Assembly: GCA_902806575.1 (NCBI GenBank)
Contig: CADCXD010000007.1
Span: forward strand, 310,001 to 374,000
DNA from: Jackrogersella multiformis
Lineage: Eukaryota; Ascomycota; Sordariomycetes; Xylariales; Hypoxylaceae
DNA: 64,000 nucleotides
Direction: 5' to 3'
Part shown: positions 10,490 to 22,800 of the stretch, piece by piece
Position numbering within the stretch: the stretch's first letter is position 1
Layout: each line of letters begins with the position of its first letter
Position numbers and translations under genes: made by a program
The notes under the pieces: model-generated
Told to the model about the DNA's origin: nothing
The model's input: only the letters and a program-made list of their open reading frames with translations
Databases searched by the model: none

Positions 10490-12973
10490 ATGGCTCGGCT
10501 TTATTCTGCAAACTCCCGAACGACGGGGAGACCTGTATTGGCCTTCATTTCCCTATTTTCCTTTTTCCTTCTGGGAGCATTCTTCGCCATCAAGTTCGGT
10601 GCGCCGATAACGCAACGTAGCTTCAATCTCAGACATCATGCGGCGCGTGCGAACACTGCGATCAGAGCAGAGGGGAAAGGCGACAAGTACTTGATTGGAG
10701 TCGGGAAAGCTGATATAACTGGTCCCGTCGTGGAAATCAACTTCGCAGGCTACGCCGACCTCTCCCAGAGCGGCACCGGTCTTCGACAGCGAATCTACTC
10801 ACGAGCCTTTATAGTCGGGGATGTCAACAACCCCGACGACCGGTTTGTGTACATAGTCCTCGACACGCAATCTGGAGATACGGCTGTTAGCTTCGGAATT
10901 TTCGATGGTCTTGCTGCGCTGGGAGATGAATATTCTGTGTACAATCGGGGAAATGTCGCGGTCACTGGGACACACGCTCATTCTGCACCTGGGGCCTGGT
11001 TTAATTATCTGCTCCCGCAGGTCACTAGCTTGGGGTTCGACAAACAAAGCTACCAAGCTATTGTCGACGGTGCTGTTTTGTCGATCAAGAGGGCTCATGA
11101 ATCTTTGACTGAGGTTGGTAAAATAATACCTACCTAGTTAACCACACTGAAACATATAGCTAACGCTTCTATTAATAGGGGTATCTTGATTTTGGTATAG
11201 TAAAAAGGCCAGCTCTGTAAAACATGTCTAACAGGATCAATAGGGGCGGTAAATATCACGGACGGCAACCTAAGTCGAAGCCTATACGCTTACTTAGCCA
11301 ATCCTGCTGAGGAGCGAGCTCAGTATGCGGACAGCACTGATAAAGAGATGACTGTCCTAAAGTTCCAACGCGCATCTGATAGCAAAAATATTGGTATCCT
11401 GACATGGTATCCCGTCCACGGAACGTCCATTTACCAAAACAGCACCCATGTAGCCGGCGACAACAAGGGGGTCGCGGAGATCATGTTCGAACAAGCTATG
11501 AAGGGCGAAGACTCTGCCGCCGACGGATTCGTAGCTGGGTTTTCTCAGGCAAATGTCGGGGATACAACTCCTAACACGCTGGGTGCTTGGTGAGCACAGA
11601 TTCGCATAATTTTCACATTTGTGGGAAGATATTAATATGATCTAAAGGTGCGATGATGGATCCGGCCAAATGTGTAGCTTCGTTAATAGCACCTGCGCGA
11701 ACGGTAAATCACAGCAGTGTCACGGACGAGGTCCCCTTTTCGACCAGCTCGATCTTGGAATCGCGAGTTGCTACGAGATTGGAAAGCGCCAGTACACTGG
11801 TGCGCGATCAGCTTATGTGAGTCGTATTACCCTTTACTACTACGATGATCACTCATCTCTTAATAGGACTCGTTGGATTCAGCCGGTACCGCCGTTGTTG
11901 GCTCCACAGTGAAATCTTTCCACTTCTACCACAATATGACCTTCTGGAATTTTCAGCTGGAGAACGGAACCAAAGTCCAGACATGCCCCGCAGCGCTGGG
12001 ATATTCTTTCGCTGCTGGCACGACGGACGGTCCGGGAGCGTTCGATTTCACGCAGGCAGACTCTGGCGAGCCGAGCGCAAGCCCCGTGTGGGAAGTAGTG
12101 AAGAGCTTGCTTCGCGCGCCCTCGCCACAGCAAAAAGCATGCCAGAACCCCAAGCCCGTTCTCCTGGACGTAGGCGAGATGTCCGTGCCGTACGCGTGGA
12201 GTCCCAACATCGTCGACGTCCAGATGCTACGAGTCGGTCAATTCGTCATCATCGTAAGCCCTGGCGAGGCAACTACCATGTCGGGCCGAAGATGGCGCGC
12301 CGCCGTCAAGGCTGCCGCCGCGGACCTTACCGACGCAGAGCCTAAGGTTGTGCTAGGCGGCCCCGCGAATACTTACGCACACTACATCGCGACGCCGGAG
12401 GAGTTCGGAATCCAGCGATACGAGGGAGCGAGCACGCTCTTCGGACAATGGGAATTGCCCGCCTACATCAACCTCACCGTGAGCAACATTAAGTACCTTG
12501 CCCCGGGCTCTACGTCTTCGCCGGACCCGGGGCCGACACCGCCAGACAACCGCGACGACAGCCTGAGCTTCATCACGGGCGTGGTGCAGGACAACGCCCC
12601 GATAGGCAAGTCCTTCGGAAACGTTAAGACGCAGCCGTCGGCGAGCTACACGCGCGGCGCCGTCATCAACGCGACCTTCGTCGGGGCTAACCCGCGCAAC
12701 AACCTAAGGCTCGAGGGTACATATGCCGCCATCGAAAAGCAGAACGGCAATACCTGGACCCAGGTCCGCGACGATTCGGACTGGTCTCTCGTGTACACGT
12801 GGACGCGAACAGATACCATTCTTGGGTACAGCGAGGTAGTCATCAGCTGGGAGACGGAGGCTGACGCCGAACCCGGGACGTATAGAACGAAATATTACGG
12901 AGATAGCAAGGCCCTGTTCGGCGGGGCTATTACGGCGTTTAACGGGACGAGCAATGCTTATACGCTTACTTGA
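10490..12973 (+). CDS. Neutral/alkaline ceramidase, membrane-anchored
   Basis: Five exons, 10490-11113, 11179-11194, 11244-11589, 11648-11816 and 11867-12973; 753 residues, normal for neutral ceramidases. The family hydrolyses the amide bond of ceramide to sphingosine and fatty acid. A hydrophobic segment at about residues 15-37 is a signal anchor, so the catalytic part should be luminal or extracellular. GVGKADITGPV near 70 is the family N-terminal signature. Zinc ligands are visible: TGTHAHSAPG (His162, His164), the VHGTS motif with the catalytic-type Ser, GEATTMSGRRWR, and the NTYAHYIATPEEF segment. A C-terminal Ig-like domain follows. Exon 2 is a 16-bp microexon and the intron after it only 49 bp; both are needed to keep frame and family alignment. 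The first intron donor GTTGGT is weak. It lies between the GlcNAc genes and a GH3 gene, converging on the latter. Confidence 0.9.
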
Positions 12974-13313
12974 GGACAGGTATATGAGTAATGGGTAATG
13001 GGTTATGAGATAACGTTACGTGGAAAGCAATGTGGCAATAATTAGGTGTGGCAAAGGTAGTGCTGATTTACATATAATATAATACTACTTAGTTGTCGCT
13101 GTAGGGGGCTTGCGCTGAGTCTCGGGGTTGCATGATTACCTAGATCTACCTCCCTCCTATCTAGGTACCTAAGGTACGCATGCAATTGAAAACTCGCATA
13201 TCGTCCACGACTATAAGCGTAAAGGAGGCAAGTTAAATCTCTTTTCTTCATTTTTAGATAAATATACCTACTATACAAGCATCTACGTCTACAATTCTCC
13301 ACCTCTTTCCCCC
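12974..13313. other. Short convergent intergenic region
   Basis: 3' flanks of the ceramidase and GH3 genes. Contains a CTAGGTACCTAAGGTA palindrome cluster near 13140-13180; no gene seen. Confidence 0.7.
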
Positions 13314-15918
13314 CTAAGCAACAACGGTAAGCGTAGCATTACCCCTGATATCCCTGCTCGAGCTACCGACATGAATAACAAACTCGCCAAGCTCGACCAC
13401 GTACTTCATATTTATATCCCAGAGCCCCAAGTTGGCGACGTCTATATCGATATTCACCGTCTCGGTAGCACCGGCCGGAACCAAAATTTTGGAGAATCCC
13501 CGCAACTGCCTGTTCGGCACTACGACACTGGCCACTACGTCTTCAACGTATACCTGTACTACTTCCGCTCCGTCACGTGGAGAGTCATTGGTGACGTCGA
13601 CCGACACCGTGACAGTGTCGGTGGCAGACGCGGTGGGTGACGAAATCTCCACGTTGGAATACGTGAACGTGCTGTAGGACCGGCCGTACCCGAACTCATA
13701 CAGCGGCAGCGGGCTTTGCAGCACGTAGTTATGCCCGAACGCCATCGTGCCATCCGCACGCACGGCCCCGGGGTCGGGGTACGCGCGCGCCGAGTTCAAG
13801 TAGTCATAGTAGATGGGCGTCGTGCCGACGTCATACGGGAACGAGACGCACAGCCTGCCGGACGGGTTGGCGGCGCCGAAGAGCACGTTTGCGAGGGCGT
13901 GCCCGCCCTGCTCCGAGGGGTAGAACTGCTGCACCAGCGCCGACGCCGCGCCCGAGATCCAGGGCTCGGTGACGGGCTTCCCGGAGCTGAAGACCACGAC
14001 GACGGGCTTGCCCGTGCCGATGACGGCCTTGACCAGGTGCGGCATCGCGCCCACGAGGTTGAGGCTGCTGGCGTCGACGTGCTCGCCTGTCGTGGCGTTG
14101 AGGCCCGCCCACAGCTCGTCCTGGTCCCGCGACCACGTGCCGACGACGACTACTGCTACGTCGGCGCTTTCGGCCGCCGCGATGGCTTCTGCAAAGCCGG
14201 ATTGGTCGTTGGACCAGCGCTCGCAGCCTTTGGCGTATGTGACTTTGCCCGTGCTCGCGGCTTGGATGCCGTCGAGTGGCGTGATGCCTCGGTACTGCGA
14301 TCGGAACGGGACATAGTCGCCGTACTGTGAGATGGATTAGCTCCTGGTTTTTCTCAATCTTACTAGATAATATAATAGTTATCTACAGACATTCATGTAA
14401 CCATGAGCCATGGGTCCGATAACAGCAACATTCGCGTCCTTTTTTAGGGGGAGGACATTGTCGTGGTTTTCAAGGAGCACGATGGATTCCACGTCTAGCT
14501 GCCTTGCGAGCTCGACGGTCTCCGGCGTGTTGATATACCTTGCCTGGTCGTCTTCCGAGACGCCGGCGAAGGGGGTTTCGAATAGCCCGGCTTCAAACTT
14601 TGCGCGCAGTTGTCTAGAGACGGCCTGGTCTACTGTATCGATGGATAGCTTCCCCGACTCGATCATCTCGGGGATCTTTTCGAAGTTGAAGGATCCACCG
14701 CCCATTTCGACGTCGTTTCCGGCGGGAAGTGCCTAGGTGGCGTCAAGACAGGCAGTTCAGTTTGGCTCGGATTATACTTACGAAGTTGACTATGGCCTCT
14801 GAATCGATAGGGTCGGATCTGCACATCTTGAAATCTTTGCATAGACGGTCTGTGGCTCCCGCATCACTCATTACCTGATATTGTTAGAACTCACAGTGCC
14901 TACTAGGTAATGGTAGAAACAATTGCCTACGAAATACTTATATCCCCATTCCCCCCTTAAGATATCGGTCATGGTGTGTCGATCCGCAACGGCCGGTACT
15001 CCGTCATAGCTATGGTAGGCTGACATGATCGAAAATGCGCCAGCATCGATAATTGCTCGTTTGAAGGGAGGCAGATACGTAGTGCGCAATTCCCGCTCTC
15101 CCCCGTGAACGGGAGCGGTATTGATGCCTTGCTCCGGTGTTGCAAATGCAGCCTTGGTACATGAGTTTTTGCCATACTGTCAATCGAGATAGGGGCTCTT
15201 ACAAAATGCTTAACCATAGCTGAGACATTGCCTGACTGAAGACCCTTGACATATGCATAAGCAAGTTCGCCGGTTCTAGTCTAGTTATCAGTCATGCGCT
15301 CAGCGTCATTGATATACGTCTATCTTACAAGTAACCATCCTCTCCGAACGTCTCCTCCACACGGCCGAACCGCAGCTCGCGAGCCAAGTCAGCCAGAGGC
15401 CCGAAAATCTGGTTGACGCCGAGAGTGCGAGCTTCTTGGGCAATGGCTTGTGCCATCTTCTCGACTAGAGACGGGTTAAAGGAGCAAGCATGAGCAATGG
15501 GCGAGTTGAAGATGGTAGCGTTCGGGATCAAAAAGCCGTGTATGCCTTCGGACTGAATCCAGGCAGGTATCCCGAGCGTCGTGTTTTGCACTAGGTAGTC
15601 CTGGCCGGTCTTAATACCATCGCTGAGCATCTTCCAGGGCACGGCAACACCGACGTAGAATGAGCCAGCTCGAGCCTTCATACTCCACTCGAGGCCGGTT
15701 TGGTTGAGAGAGCCATCTTTGATGTCAATCCAATTTCTTAAGTCTCCTTGAACCAACTGAGCTGTCTTATCTTCAAAGGTCATCCGTGACATGAGGTCAG
15801 CTACTCTGTCCTCGACCGGAGCTGACGAGTCCTTATAGAGCGGTACGCTACTATTATTTGATATGGCTAGTACAATAGTCACCAACGCGGCCATGTACAA
15901 CGAGATGGAAGACCGCAT
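13314..15918 (-). CDS. Secreted GH3 glycoside hydrolase (three-domain beta-glucosidase/xylosidase architecture)
   Basis: Six exons on the minus strand: 15918-15329, 15275-15203, 15152-14931, 14874-14782, 14732-14391 and 14324-13314; 776 residues, introns 49-66 bp. The chosen Met (15918) begins a signal peptide of about 20 residues (Arg-Ser-Ser then a hydrophobic core); a Met 13 codons upstream is less likely. The TIM-barrel runs to about residue 370, with RFGRVEETFGEDGYL near 190 and the nucleophile Asp299 in VMSDAG. The second alpha/beta domain and a C-terminal fibronectin type III-like domain (GAEVVQVYV, PNRQLRGF) follow. It should retain a beta-D-sugar hydrolysing activity outside the cell. 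A GH3 gene (nag3) belongs to the Trichoderma GlcNAc cluster, but this three-domain form is not the NagZ type, so hexosaminidase activity is unproven. It is divergent from the GH31 gene. Confidence 0.88.
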
Positions 15919-16948
15919 CTTGACTGGATGGTCATTCAATACTTGACAAGATACCACGACGCGTAGATGGCTTGAGAAAGACTACTCGCCACGGTATTAT
16001 GGTTTATATCACAACTACGCACATATCCCTGGCCAGTATAGTCGTATTGAAGGTCCATTCATGTACCTCATCTGACTGGCGGGAGATCAATCTCCGCATT
16101 ATAAGACTCTTAGGTCTCTGAACCCTAGTTAGCAGTGGCATAGAGTCTAAATTCGCCAGGAAGATCAATCGACAATATACAGTCGTGTTTACACAACCCT
16201 ATACTAAACATTCTCTCACGACCTCAACTAGGTACTTAGGTAGCCTAGTGGATGGTGTTTCCGAAACATCGTAAGAAGCTTCAGCTTCGATCACACTTCA
16301 CGAGGAAAAATTGGAGACAAGTCGGGGAAGTGAGTGGAGAGTTGGGGTTAGTCCGGGGAACGAAAGACTGTATCTGTATGTATAGGGCAGATCCCCTATT
16401 ACTGGTGGGGAAGATTCTACCGAAGCAGATCAAGCAGATGAAACGTCCCCCACCGTGCCGCGCCGGTCTTGGGTTCATCCCATTGTTGTCTTTCGTTCAT
16501 AATTGAACCGATAGCCTGTCACCTGCCTCCATTCTGCAACTAATTCCTGATATTGCTAATGCTCAGTATCTGCTTCTATACTTACCTGCCTAGGTACCTA
16601 GTAGGTATGTACGATGAACCAACTGTGTAGAACACTGCAGCGAATCCGTCGCAAGATGCGGCTCGGTTTCCGTCTCCCCATGATCGTCTGGGCTAAGACC
16701 AGTAGAAATCAAGTAAGGAAGCGGTTTTGGCGTTTGGTGATACTACATGATAGAATGTGCGTCCGATATGCGGTTCTAGTTGGGGTCGGGCTGAAGCAGC
16801 ATGATTTCGACCTCATCAGTTTCTACATCCTATACGATAGAAAAGCTTCATGTGACATTTCAACCTCGCTTTACGTATCATAGGTCTACCTTTATACCTT
16901 GTATGTGAAGCTCTTCTCTAAGCAGGCAAAATAATACGTACCGTCAAT
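15919..16948. promoter_or_regulatory. Divergent promoter region between GH3 and GH31 genes
   Basis: About 1 kb between the two starts. Small open frames (16252-16506, 16614-16883) show no family resemblance. CCTAGGTA-type palindromes occur near 16230-16250 and 16588-16608. Shared control of the two hydrolases is possible but not shown. Confidence 0.55.
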
Positions 16949-19548
16949 ATGAAATTCCGCGATGGCATGTGGATGGTAGCAGAGGGGATGCGTGTCGAGT
17001 ATGCTGAAGAGGTCCATGACATTACAGAGACGGAAAAGGGCTTAAGTCTCTTGTGTCCCTCGAAGAAAATTAGGAACCGTGGGGATATCTTAAATATTAG
17101 CACATTAACTATCGTAAGAAAGGGCTATTAATAAAGGTTCTCGCCCTTATTTTGTTAACAGCGGTTTCAGGATCTAGAAGCACCCTACGATGGCATCATT
17201 TCGGTTGAGACCACACACTGGGCCGGCGCCGCTCGGAAGGGACCCCATTTCGACCTCTTCCCAGATGGAGGACAGAAGTTCGAGCCCAAAGTCATCAGGG
17301 GCGACAAAGGCACAACCCTCAGTTCGGGCTCGCTATCGGCGACCATAAGTTCAGATGAAAATACATTCGGCATCCAATTCCATGGTTCAGACGGATCAAA
17401 GGTCCTGACCTCCCTAGCCTCGCGCAGCGTAGGCCTAGCTTACAATCCCGCTCCGAGCAATCCGTTGCAGACGGGCGATATGAGGGACTTCAAACACTAT
17501 ATCTTCACGCAGACGAACCTAGGAGTCGGCGAGACTATCCACGGCCTCGGAGAACGCTTTGGTTCCTTTAATAAGGTAGGACAGTCCATATCGTTATGGA
17601 ATGCCGACGGAGGTACCTCAAGCGACCAAGCGTACAAGAACGTCTCGTTCTGGCTCAGCTCCAGGGGATACGGGGTGTTCATAGACACACCGGGAAGAGT
17701 GGAGCTGGAAATCGGCAGCGAGCGATGCTGTCGCGCACAGACGAGCGTCGAGGGACAGAGGCTGAAGTGGTACATGATATACGGCCCGTCGCCCAAGGAG
17801 GTGCTCTACCGCTACTCCGTCCTGACCGGCAGGCCCAACAGCGTACCGAGCTGGAGCTACGGTCTCTGGCTCACGACTAGCTTCACGACTAATTACGACG
17901 AAGCGACCGTCAACTCCTTCCTCGAAGGCATGAAGGAGCGAGACACACAAGTAGATGTATTCCACTACGACTGCTTCTGGATGAAAGTAAGCTATCCAGA
18001 TTTTACGAATCTAATTTCCAACCTTCAACCACGCCCCTTACTTGACTAACACTTCCTTGCGAACGCCTTTTAACGCTCCGCAGGGCTTCAAATGGACCGA
18101 CTTCGTCTTCGACTCGGAGAAGTTCCCCGACCCCAAGGCGCAGATCGCGCGGCTGAAGGCGTCCGGGCTGGTGAGCAAGGTCTGCGTGTGGATCAACCCG
18201 TACATAGCGCAGCACGGCGCCGCGTTCGCGGAGGCGGCGCAGAAGGGGTACCTGGTCAAGCGGAAGAACGGGGACATCTGGCAGTGGGACCTGTGGCAGG
18301 CCGGGATGGGGCTCGTCGACTTCACCAACCCCGAGGCCGTGAAGTGGTACACCGAGTGCCTCGACGGACTATTCGACAAGGGCGTCGACTGCATCAAGAC
18401 CGACTTCGGCGAGAGGGTCCCGACATTGGATGTGGAGTGGTTCGACAAGGACGTCGACCCTCACAAGATGCACGTAAGTCCGCCGCACTAATCCAACCCA
18501 ACCCAACCCAAGCCGCTCTCCTCTTCTCCTCTCTAAACTAGAACTTCCCACCTAACCGCATCCCCCACCCCTCCAGAACTACTACGCCTTCCTGTACAAC
18601 CAAGTCGTATACACAGCGCTCCAAGCGCGCTACGGACCCACCTCCGCCGTGCTCTTCGCGCGCGCGGCGTGCGCGGGGACGCAGCGGTTCCCGCTAGTAT
18701 GGGGCGGAGACAGCGAGTCGACGGCGGAGGCGATGGCGGAGGCGGTGCGCGGCGGGCTGGGGCTGGGGCTGTGCGGGTACGCGTTCTGGTCCAACGACAT
18801 CGGCGGCTTCGAGGGGCGGCCCGCGCCCTGGATCTACAAGCGGTGGGTCGCGCTCGGGCTGCTGTGCTCGCACAGCCGCCTGCACGGCAGCAGCTCCTAC
18901 CGCGTGCCGTGGACCATCGACGGCGACGACCGCGGCGAGCAGGGCTGCTCGCGCACGCTGGCGCGCTGGGCCGCCCTCAAGGCCCGGCTGATGCCGTACC
19001 TGTTCGCGCAGGGCGGCGCCGCGGCCTCGCGGGGCCTGCCGCTGTCGCTGCGCGCCGTGTGCCTCGAGTTCCCTGCGGACCCGACGAGCTGGCACCTGGA
19101 CCGGCAGTTCATGGTGGGGGACGGGCTGCTGGCGGCGCCGGTGTTCGAGGAGTCGGGTGAGGTGGAGTTCTACCTGCCGCGGGGCGCGTGGACGTGCTTC
19201 TTCACGAACCAGGTGCGCGCCGGCCCGGGCTGGTTCCGGGAGAGGCACGGGTTCGGCAGCCTGCCCCTGTACGTGCGCGAGAACACGGTGCTCGTGCTCG
19301 GAAAGCCTGGCGTGCGCGGCGCGGTCTACGACTACGCGGCCGATGTCGAGGTCTGCCTGTACCAGGCTAAGCAGGGGGCTAGCGCGGAGCTCGTGGGCAG
19401 CGACGGGGAAGCGTTGGGAACCCTAAGGGTTGTTGCGGATGGCGTCGCCCTCGAGGGGACGGGAATCCTAAAGGGCGAGTGGACGAAGAATGACAACAGC
19501 CGAAAGCTTGAGGATGAGTCGTTCTCTCACACGATACAGTGGCTCTGA
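16949..19548 (+). CDS. GH31 glycosidase, alpha-xylosidase (YicI-like) or alpha-glucosidase
   Basis: Four exons, 16949-17113, 17162-17986, 18084-18473 and 18577-19548; 783 residues. No signal peptide is visible, so it is probably cytosolic, as are YicI-type alpha-xylosidases, which remove alpha-xylosyl residues from xyloglucan fragments. The N-terminal beta-domain is followed by the (beta/alpha)8 barrel with HYDCFWMKGFKW near 325, the nucleophile Asp437 in IKTDFGERVP and the acid/base Asp505 in WGGDSEST. The KTDFGE form is typical of alpha-xylosidases, though alpha-glucosidase or isoprimeverosidase activity cannot be excluded. Exons 3 and 4 are strikingly GC-rich with C/G at most third positions, while exons 1 and 2 are ordinary. 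Long antisense open frames in 18694-19248 are a by-product of this GC bias. Confidence 0.9.
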
Positions 19549-19877
19549 TGGAGATACGAATCTTAGAAACAAATAGATCGTTAAAAATCATGATTGCATG
19601 CATAGTATCTATTATGAAGGTTTCCTATGTAAAATCCCAAGGAAGTATTCTCAGATTCACTATCTTGGCTTCGTCAAGCGTGACGTTGCCTTATGTACAT
19701 GGCTGTAAACACTGAAAAGCAATGCAAAAAGCAAAAGAAAATAAAAAGAATGATGTGATGTGACTTGTAGCCATTATATGTTGTACAGTCTCAAGGGGTA
19801 TATATCCATATATATGCTCTTATATAACGCTCCCCCAACACCGACCCCTTAGGACTTGTAGCCCCCATCCCCCCTTC
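19549..19877. other. Short convergent intergenic region
   Basis: 3' flanks of the GH31 gene and the giant 7TM gene; AT-rich with TATA runs near 19800-19830; nothing else seen. Confidence 0.7.
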
Positions 19878-22800
19878 TTAGTATCTCAGCTCGATGCGTG
19901 TGAAGCGCTTTTTCATCGAGTCTTCTAGCCAGTCCCTGTTTTGAGACGGAGAATCTTCGTTGATATGGCCGTTGCGTCTCCACATGCCTTTCTCGCCAAA
20001 GCCGGGCTGGATATCGAGCCCCGGGCTTCGAGTAGTCTCTTTGGTTTTCCGTAAATTGTGGCGCACCATGCTCATCTCGGCTTCAAAGGAAGGTTTTGCT
20101 TGGGCTTTAGATGAGAGGCCGCTTGGTGTCCACATACTTCCTGTGGTGGTGGCTCCTGTCTTGACTGACTTAGTCCAAAGGAGAGGTACTGACGCAGTAT
20201 CGCGAGCCACAATTTGCTTCAACATCCTCGGATCAACCGCTGGGTGAATTGACTCGGCCGTCGTCTCCATGGATCCCATGAACACGGGATGTCGAACAGT
20301 CACATCGAAGTTGTTGACTTGGGGTGGGTAGCTGCTAGCAATAGCCTCTTGAAGCGCAGCATTCCATTGTGCCGGTAGGGCTTGACCCCGCGAGAACCTG
20401 ATATCGGGGTAGGAAGCAGCAATAGCTTGATTGAGAGCGCAGGACCAGTCTCTAGGAGAGGCGGCTTTACGAATAAGTTTCTTGGGTGCTATATAGCTTG
20501 CCTTGATAGCCTCTTCGAGTGCCTTTTCCCAATCCTGAGGATAGGAGGCCCTCAAAGCAGTCATCGTGCCGGGGTAGCTAGCTACGATGGCCTCTCCCAG
20601 CGCGTCATCCCAGTCCGCGCGATAGGCGATGCTTGGACGGTGTAATTGGCGGATAGGAGTATGTACTGGTTTCTTGTGAGGGGTTTCGTCTAAGTTCTTC
20701 ACTACGAATTCCTCGGGAACCTCAGGGACTTCTGATTCCTTATTTTTATTCCCGAACCAGCCACCGAATAAACTCTTAGCTGACGAAGCCTTTGTGGTGC
20801 TCGTCTTAACTGATGACGAATCAGTCGCAGGCGAAGAGGGTGCCGAACTCGTGCTAGATACGGAAGCGACAGAGGGGCTTTCGGGGCCTACAGAAGAAAT
20901 CGTAATCCAGTCCAATTCGACCGAAGTGATGTGGCTGTTAGACCAAAGACGAGATGATTTGATTCTCGGAAGGGATTCATTGGCCATACGAGGTTTTCGA
21001 TCCATCTGAAGTGCAGCTGGCTCTGCTAAGGTAGTTCGATAAACCTTGCGAGTCGGGTCAAGCTGAAATAGGCTGGGTGTAACAGGCATTATCGCAGAAG
21101 GGTGCTTCCATAAGGAAACTCCGTTGGCAGTGGAAATGTAGTTTGATTTGGACTGCATCTCCCAGAGCTTTGCGTTGATAAAAGTTACGAGGGGCTCTCC
21201 TGTCTTGCGAGTTGTCTGAGTTATGTTGATTGCGGCTGGAAGCTTAGAGGTTCTCCTGTAGTCGATTCTAACAACATTGGCGTCAAAGAGACCATCGTGC
21301 TCGGGCTCTAGGCTTTTTTCCAAATTCTCCCATAGGGGAATCCCCTGAACCTTGAGGGTGGATGCTGCCACAATTGATCGGGTAGCTGGCATGGACTTCT
21401 TGGACGTGAATAGCTGAGCACCATGGACGGGCTGTGAGGAAACTTGGATTTCTCTAGACCACAGGCTATTGGTTTCTAGGTTCGCTACCGCTTGCTTGAT
21501 CACGCGAGAAGCTTTCTTCACAGAAATGGCAGCGGGTTCCTTTGTAGTCCTACGGAAGTCGGATCTGGACTTGTTGCTGTTGAAAAGGCCATCACGCTCA
21601 GGAGCATAGGCGACAGTGGGCTTCTCCCACATTAATGGAGCCTTGTTTGCAACCTTTCCTGTCCAGAGGGTCTTTGAAGTCAACTTAACCAAGGGAATTT
21701 CTATCGCGCGAGGCTTCCTCATCATTAAGAGGGCGGCAGGCTGTTTCGAAGTTCTGCGATAATCCGCTCTGGGATAGCTAACGTTGAACAGACCCATGAT
21801 ATCTGAATCTAAAGCGACTGTAGGTTGTACCCACAAAGACGAGGATTTGGTAGGTATAGTAGCCTTCGCCTTCACAGGAATAACAGTCATATCATGGGTT
21901 GGCTTACTTATGCTCCAGAGTAGCCTAGGAACTGTCAGGTCACCGTCCTTTGTTCTTATTTCCCATAACTTGTTGCTTTGGATAGGGGCAATATATGTAG
22001 CATGGGCTTTCGATCGGACTATTCCTGCGGGTTCCGTAATATAACTCTTCCAGGTTGCAGAATCCGGCTGGGGTAGGCCGACAGTGCGGATTTCTAAACC
22101 TTCTAGCTGGGCGGCCCATAACAGAGGCTCAACTGAAACAGACTCCGAAGTCACGAGGGATGAACGATCTACCGGAATAGGCTCCTCTAGCATTAATTTA
22201 TCGTCAGGATAGTCGCCAGCTGGCTGTTCAAAGATGGTATCGGAAGAGACAGGAGAGTTGGCGGATGCTGAAATTTGCAACGGTAGAGGAAGCATGCTGT
22301 TCTTCGAAGGCACACTCTCAGACTTGAGCAAGCTCGCAATCTCCCAGAGGGTATCCTCATCAAAATCATCCTCCTCGCCATCGCTATCTGAGAAATCAAA
22401 GTTGTCGCCTTCTTCCTCAGCTTCGTAGTCTTCGAAGAAAGATGTTGTGAACTCCTCGGCTTCCAGCTGCCTTGACCTAGCTTCCAAAGTAGCAGCTATA
22501 GTCTGACCTCCTGAAGTCATGGTTCCTGGCATTGCCATGTACATACGGTTAGGTCGAGGCTGAACACTAGGATTCTCGCTCCTCTCGCCCCAGGGGAATT
22601 GGAAAAGACCTAAAATACCTCGGTTGTCTGGTAACGGCTCGGGATTCTCCAAGATATCAGGTAGGAGAGTGGCGCGCTTGTTTCTTCGTGGCGGGCGAAT
22701 AGTGACTGGGCGAGTAGTAGCACCGCTCGACTCTGAATCTTGCGATGGGTCGTACTTTCTCCACAGGCCATTCGTAGCCCTCATACTACGAGTCTCGACA

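Noticed and set aside
13716..14330. Open frame of 204 codons antisense to the GH3 gene
   Set aside because: Arg/Ala/Asp-rich composition is the mirror of GC-rich coding DNA on the other strand; no family and no introns.
18694..19248. Open frames on both strands over the GH31 3' exons
   Set aside because: By-product of very high GC content; the GH31 frame carries the catalytic motifs.
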